In this document: in pieces, positions 59,997-64,000 of the stretch
Layout of the letters: the number at the start of each line of letters is the position of its first letter
How positions within the stretch are numbered: the first letter of the stretch is position 1
NCBI RefSeq assembly: GCF_009857535.1
Contig: NZ_WWCS01000003.1
Coordinates: 186,001-250,000 of the forward strand
DNA from: Duganella margarita
GTDB taxonomy: Bacteria; Pseudomonadota; Gammaproteobacteria; Burkholderiales; Burkholderiaceae_D
Direction: 5' to 3'
Length of the DNA stretch: 64,000 bases
Notes under the pieces: model-generated
What the model saw: only the letters and a program-made list of their open reading frames with translations
The model's database searches: none
What the model was told of the DNA's origin: nothing
Program-made: the position numbers and the translations under genes

Positions 59997-62237
59997 CTAA
60001 CGACGGGCGCGCTGCTGAATTCCCTGCTGCTTGTGGCGGTACATGGCGCGGTCGGCGCGGCCCAGCAGCATTTCGATGTCCTGCGGATCGTCCGGGTGAT
60101 GCACCGCGATGCCCAGGCTGGCGCTGAGGGTGACACTGGTGGTCTTCAGCGTGAACGGCTGGCGCAGCGCCGGCAGCAGCTTGTCGGCCGCTTCCTGGGC
60201 GGCGGCGTCGCTGCCCAGCATCTCCAGGATGACGATGAACTCGTCGCCGGCCAGGCGGCCGACGGTGTCGGTCTTGCGCACCGCGCCGCGCACGCGCTGG
60301 GCGAACTGGCGCAGCAGCTCGTCGCCTTCCTCGTGGCCGTAGCGGTCGTTGACCTGCTTGAAGCGGTCGAGGTCGAGGAAGAACACGGCGCAGGCCTGGC
60401 CCGAGCGGTTGGCCCGTTGCAGCGCTTCCGGCAGCGTCTTCATCAGTGCGCGCCGGTTCGGCAGGCCGGTCAGGGTGTCGCGCAGCGCCAGTTCCTCCAT
60501 CGACGCAAACAGCTGCTTGCGCTCGCTGATATCGTGCAGGAAGGCGATGAACAGGTGGCCGCTGCTGCGCGGCACGTAGGCCAGCGACACTTCCACCGGC
60601 AGTTCCTGGCCGGCGCGGTTGTGCAGGGTCAGTTCGACCCGGCGGCTCAGCACCGTGGTGGCGCCGTCGGCGCTGTCGGCCAGCTGGCGCATGTCGCGCT
60701 CGTAGGCGCGGCGCAGCGGCAGCGGCAGCATCATGGCCGCCAGCGGCTGGCCGATCACTTCCGAGCGCTTCCAGCCCAGCAGCTTTTCCGCCTGCAGGTT
60801 CCAGTCGCGCACCACGCCGCCCGGATCGAGCGCGATGAAGGCGTCGTGGGCGTTGTCGAGAATGGCGCGCAGTTCGGCGGCGCGCTCCTGCAGCAACTGC
60901 TGCGTGCTTTGCTCCTGCCCCAGCGCGCGCTCCAGCTGCAAGGCCTTGCGGGCGATTTCGCGGGTGCGCTCGGCCACTGTCGATTCCAGCCTTTCATTCA
61001 GGCCGCGCAGGGCGTCGAGGTGGTGTTGTTCGTTGCGCAGCATTTCAGCCAGCGCGCGCGACAACACCTGCGCCTCGTGGAAGGTGTCGACCGGCTGGAT
61101 CGCCGGCAGCGTCGGCACGGCGTCGGGCGTCGCCAGCCGCGCCTCGATGGTGTGACTCAGTTCGTTCAGCGGCCGGGTCAGGCGGCGCGTGACGATGGCG
61201 GCGGCCAGCGCCATGGCGGCGCCGAGGATGGCGCCCAGCAGCAGGATCTGGCGTTCCAGCGCGCGGGCGCCGGACAGCGCCTGTTCCTCCGGCTGGCGCG
61301 CCAGGATCGCCCAGCTGAGCGTGGCCGCATCGTCGGCACTGCCGCTGCGGGCGTAGCCGGTCAGGTAGCTGCGGCCGTCGGCCCAGCTTTCCTTGAGCGC
61401 CCCGGACGCGCCGCTGCGCGCCATGGTCAGGCTGTCGCTATAAATTTGCTGGCCCTCGCTGCCCGGCGGGCCGAGCATGACGGTGCCGTCGCCGCGCACC
61501 ACGAACAGCTCGGCTGCGTACTGCTGATCGGCGGCCGGCGCCAGCATGGTCTGCGCCAGGCGCCGCATCCAGCCCCAGCTCAGGCGCACGCACAGCACGC
61601 CGCTGTAGTTGCCGTCGGCGTCCATCAGCGGGCCGGCGGCGTCGATGAAGCGCCACGGTTCGGCGCCGGCCGGCAGCTTCTGGCCGGCTGGCGCGGCGGA
61701 GGCGGCCTCGCCGGCATACAGCGCGCGCCGGCCCTGCCTGAACCACGGGCGGCCGCTGACGTCGGCGCCTTCCAGTTCGCCCTGGGTGCCGGCCACGACC
61801 TTGCCTTGCGGGTTGACCAGGCCGATCCACGCATAGTCGGGGAAGGTCTTTTGCAGGCTTTCCAGCGCCTGGCGCACCTCGGCCGGCGTACGTGCGGCGC
61901 GCACGCTTGGCAGCGAACCGAGCAATTGGACATCGCCGGTGGCGCGCCGCACTGCGCCATTCAGCGCGTCGCGCATTTGCCACGACAATTGTTGCAAACG
62001 CTGCTGCGCCTCGCGGCGGGCGTAATTCAGCGCGAAATGGTCGACCAGAATCAGCAGCGACAGCACCGTCAGCAGCACCGTGGCGCTGACGCCCACCGTC
62101 ACCAGCGTGGTGAGCCGGGGGCGGGTGGTAGGGGACGGTTTTGAAATATGCACGAGCGTACTAAATGATGACTTAAAGAAATTAACTGATTGTAGCATTG
62201 CAACGTGATGGCACCGGGAGCGTGCGCCGAATTTCAT
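59997..62237 (-). CDS. Membrane sensor diguanylate cyclase (PAS-GGDEF)
   Basis: About 746 residues. Two transmembrane helices (LVTVGVSATVLLTVLSLLILVDHF and LLLGAILGAAMALAAAIVT) enclose a periplasmic Cache-like sensor (PWFRQGRRALYAGEAASA). Then HAMP, a coiled coil, PAS (ILDNAHDAFIALDPGGVVRDWN) and GGDEF (RDTLTGLPNRRALMKTL; active-site motif AGDEF). AGDEF usually remains active, making c-di-GMP. The start is uncertain: ATG 62237, or ATG 62198; neither has a ribosome site. Same strand and 51 bases before the KaiC start. Confidence 0.87.
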   Translation of the reverse strand: MKFGARSRCHHVAMLQSVNFFKSSFSTLVHISKPSPTTRPRLTTLVTVGVSATVLLTVLSLLILVDHFALNYARREAQQRLQQLSWQMRDALNGAVRRATGDVQLLGSLPSVRAARTPAEVRQALESLQKTFPDYAWIGLVNPQGKVVAGTQGELEGADVSGRPWFRQGRRALYAGEAASAAPAGQKLPAGAEPWRFIDAAGPLMDADGNYSGVLCVRLSWGWMRRLAQTMLAPAADQQYAAELFVVRGDGTVMLGPPGSEGQQIYSDSLTMARSGASGALKESWADGRSYLTGYARSGSADDAATLSWAILARQPEEQALSGARALERQILLLGAILGAAMALAAAIVTRRLTRPLNELSHTIEARLATPDAVPTLPAIQPVDTFHEAQVLSRALAEMLRNEQHHLDALRGLNERLESTVAERTREIARKALQLERALGQEQSTQQLLQERAAELRAILDNAHDAFIALDPGGVVRDWNLQAEKLLGWKRSEVIGQPLAAMMLPLPLRRAYERDMRQLADSADGATTVLSRRVELTLHNRAGQELPVEVSLAYVPRSSGHLFIAFLHDISERKQLFASMEELALRDTLTGLPNRRALMKTLPEALQRANRSGQACAVFFLDLDRFKQVNDRYGHEEGDELLRQFAQRVRGAVRKTDTVGRLAGDEFIVILEMLGSDAAAQEAADKLLPALRQPFTLKTTSVTLSASLGIAVHHPDDPQDIEMLLGRADRAMYRHKQQGIQQRARR

Positions 62238-62306
62238 CGGCTTAAGCCACGCTTAAATCTTTCGGTATCGCCCCGCACTGCACAATATAGTTGCTTGACT
62301 TAATTA

Positions 62307-62322
62307 GAATGATCGTTCATTC
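62307..62322 (+). promoter_or_regulatory. Palindromic operator (TetR/AcrR-like) before the RND operon
   Basis: GAATGA-N4-TCATTC, perfect 6-bp arms, lying just after TTGACT (62295-62300) and overlapping the zone where -10 (TCTATA) would fall. Such palindromes at RND promoters are commonly bound by TetR-family repressors. No tetR gene is adjacent. Confidence 0.6.
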
Positions 62323-62361
62323 TATAGGCTGTGCTTAATTTTTATACAGAAAGCTCATCAC

Positions 62362-63579
62362 ATGGAAGCCCTTTTCTGCAAAAAAACAATGCTGCGCACC
62401 GCCGGTGCCGCAGCCATCGTCTCCGCACTGGCCGTCTTGGCCGGTTGCTCCAAGTCCACCTCCGAAGCACCTCACCAGCAGCAGGTGGCGGAAGTGGGCG
62501 TTTTCAAAGTGGCGCAAGCGCCGCTGCAAATCACGACCGAACTGCCGGGCCGCACCAGCGCTTATCAAGTTGCTGAAGTGCGCCCGCAGGTCAGCGGTCT
62601 GATTCAGAAACGCCTGTTTGTCGAAGGCGCCGACGTCAAAGCCGGTGTCCCGCTATACCAGATCGATCCGGCCACTTACCAGGCCGCGTACAACTCCGCC
62701 AAGGCCACGCTGGCCAAGGCCAAGGCCAACCTGCTGACGGCGCAGCCGAAAGTGGGTCGCTATAAAGAGCTGGTGGCGATCGAAGGCGTCAGCAAGCAGG
62801 AATACGACGACGCCGTCGCCGCTTTCGAGCAGGCCAAGGCCGACGTGGAGTCGGCCAACGCCGCCGTGGAACAAGCCAAGATCAATGTGAACTACACCCA
62901 CGTCGATGCACCGATCAGCGGCCGCATCGGCCGTTCGACCGTGACGCCGGGCGCGCTGGTGACCGCCGGCCAGACCACCGCGCTGACCACGGTGCAGCAG
63001 CTGGACCCGATCTACGTCGACGTCACCCAGTCGAGCGAAGACATGCTGCGCCTGAAGCGTGACGTTGCCAACGGCAGCCTGCGCAAGGACGGCCAGGCCA
63101 AAGTCACGCTGGTGCTGTCGGACGGCACCAAGTACGCCGAAGAGGGCAAGTTGCAGTTCTCCGATGTCACGGTCGATACCGGCACCGGCAACGTCACGCT
63201 GCGCGCGCTGTTCCCGAATCCCAAGCATGATCTGCTGCCTGGCATGTTTGTGCGCGCCATCGTCGATTCCGGCGTCAACGAGCACGCCATCGCCGTGCCG
63301 CAGCAGGGCGTGACCCGCAACGCCAAGGGCGAAGCGACCGCGCTGGTGCTGAACAAGGAAGGCAAGGTCGAACAACGCGTGCTGACCACCGGCGGCACCG
63401 TGGGCGACAAGTGGCTGGTCAAATCGGGCCTGAACGAAGGCGACCTGCTGATCGTTGAAGGCGTGCAGAAAGTCAAACCAGGTGCGCCGGCCAACGCCGC
63501 CAAGCCTGCCGCCGCCGCCCCTGCTGCGGCAGTCGCCGCCGGCGGCGCCGTCCCTGCCAACGCCAAGAGCGCGCAATAA
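62362..63579 (+). CDS. RND efflux periplasmic adaptor (AcrA/MexA family)
   Basis: 405 residues. Lipoprotein signal with lipobox LAGC (AIVSALAVLAGCSKS), barrel-sandwich hybrid (TSAYQVAEVRPQVSGLIQKRLFVEGADVKAG), alpha-hairpin (about 95-175), YTHVDAPISGRIGRSTVTPG and a membrane-proximal domain; Ala/Pro-rich tail. Joins inner-membrane pump to outer-membrane channel for multidrug export. ATG 62362 or 62389; the former is given. Eleven bases separate it from the pump gene. Confidence 0.93.
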   Translation: MEALFCKKTMLRTAGAAAIVSALAVLAGCSKSTSEAPHQQQVAEVGVFKVAQAPLQITTELPGRTSAYQVAEVRPQVSGLIQKRLFVEGADVKAGVPLYQIDPATYQAAYNSAKATLAKAKANLLTAQPKVGRYKELVAIEGVSKQEYDDAVAAFEQAKADVESANAAVEQAKINVNYTHVDAPISGRIGRSTVTPGALVTAGQTTALTTVQQLDPIYVDVTQSSEDMLRLKRDVANGSLRKDGQAKVTLVLSDGTKYAEEGKLQFSDVTVDTGTGNVTLRALFPNPKHDLLPGMFVRAIVDSGVNEHAIAVPQQGVTRNAKGEATALVLNKEGKVEQRVLTTGGTVGDKWLVKSGLNEGDLLIVEGVQKVKPGAPANAAKPAAAAPAAAVAAGGAVPANAKSAQ

Positions 63580-63590
63580 GGAGTTAGTCT

Positions 63591-64000
63591 ATGTCTCGTT
63601 TCTTTATTGATCGCCCGATTTTTGCATGGGTGGTCGCGATCGTGATTATGCTGGGTGGCATAATCTCGATTCTCGGCCTGCCGATCGCACAGTATCCAAG
63701 CATTGCGCCGCCATCGATTTCGATCAGCGGCACCTACCCAGGCGCCTCGGCCAAGACCGTGGAAAACGCCGTCACCCAGATCATCGAGCAAAAGATGAAG
63801 GGTATCGACGGCCTGCGTTATATGTCGTCGTCGTCCGATTCGGCCGGTGGCGTGACGCTGACGCTGACCTTCAAGAGCGGCACCAATCCTGACATCGCGC
63901 AGGTGCAGGTGCAGAACAAGCTGCAGCTGGCCACGCCGCTGCTGCCTGCCGCCGTGCAGCAGCAAGGCCTGGTGGTAGCGAAAGCCACCAAGAACTTCCT
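63591..64000 (+). CDS. RND multidrug transporter (AcrB/MexB family), 3' end beyond window
   Basis: First 136 codons visible. [20 protein letters not shown] is the diagnostic HAE1-family start with the first transmembrane helix, then [61 protein letters not shown] precedes the ATG. Inner-membrane proton-driven efflux pump of the operon begun by the adaptor. Truncated by the window edge. Confidence 0.95.
   Translation, partial: MSRFFIDRPIFAWVVAIVIMLGGIISILGLPIAQYPSIAPPSISISGTYPGASAKTVENAVTQIIEQKMKGIDGLRYMSSSSDSAGGVTLTLTFKSGTNPDIAQVQVQNKLQLATPLLPAAVQQQGLVVAKATKNF

Overview
The window is a GC-rich, gene-dense chromosomal stretch of a Gram-negative betaproteobacterium. The best fit is the Oxalobacteraceae (Massilia, Duganella or Janthinobacterium type). 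That placement rests on protein style rather than on any marker gene: a PEP-CTERM protein, a TctDE-type regulator beside a Gram-negative porin, a split ArnA, a GlrK-QseG-GlrR set, and RND and TonB systems. No rRNA, tRNA, prophage, insertion sequence or CRISPR array was found.

Layout. 1-5.7 kb: the 3' part of a huge secreted filamentous-haemagglutinin-like protein with a Pro-Thr/Pro-Val repeat tail, overlapped by a FecR-domain gene. 5.7-12.3 kb: a copper island (copA, cueR, copZ, with two CueR-type promoters) that encloses a cobalamin-riboswitch-controlled TonB receptor and a glutathione transferase, followed by a small HD alarmone-hydrolase-like gene. 12.3-14.6 kb: a DUF6624-like gene, a HicAB pair that runs tail-to-tail into a second HicB-like gene, and a PEP-CTERM protein. 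14.6-16.5 kb: a PIN-PhoH ATPase. 16.7-24.9 kb: a complete minus-strand operon for adding 4-amino-4-deoxy-L-arabinose to lipid A (Mth938-like gene, arnT, flippase-like gene, arnB, arnC, arnA in two pieces, arnD) that ends in bcp. 25-27.7 kb: alaA and hom.

27.8-32.9 kb: a BON-domain periplasmic protein whose upstream region carries a consensus sigma-54 promoter and two perfect TGTC-N10-GACA sites. It lies directly downstream of glrK-qseG-glrR, whose E. coli relatives recognise exactly that motif. The same strand continues upstream with an RraB-like gene and a MntA/HepT nucleotidyltransferase/HEPN pair. 32.9-41.4 kb: a TctE/TctD two-component pair divergent from a porin, an orphan TctC-type binding protein and a complete FbpABC-like ABC importer. 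41.4-43.4 kb: a phosphopantetheinyl transferase, a small outer-membrane barrel and a TonB-like protein. 43.5-49.8 kb: a NarL/NarX-type pair, then a Fur-box-controlled TonB receptor with two small membrane proteins and a PepSY membrane protein (iron acquisition).

49.8-50.6 kb: a VapBC-like small gene plus PIN gene. 50.7-56.9 kb: an LplT-like transporter fused to an acyltransferase, a GNAT enzyme, a DUF2306 membrane protein, a LytS/LytTR pair and a lipoprotein. 56.9-62.2 kb: a KaiC-like double-ATPase followed by a hybrid kinase with an N-terminal pseudo-receiver, then a PAS-GGDEF diguanylate cyclase. 62.3-64 kb: the start of an AcrAB/MexAB-type RND efflux operon preceded by a TetR-like palindrome; the pump gene runs off the window.

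The main theme is envelope and metal homeostasis under many two-component systems. The strongest new prediction is the GlrR/sigma-54 control of the BON gene. The KaiC and pseudo-receiver-kinase module and the tail-to-tail, C-terminally truncated HicB genes are the next most unusual items.
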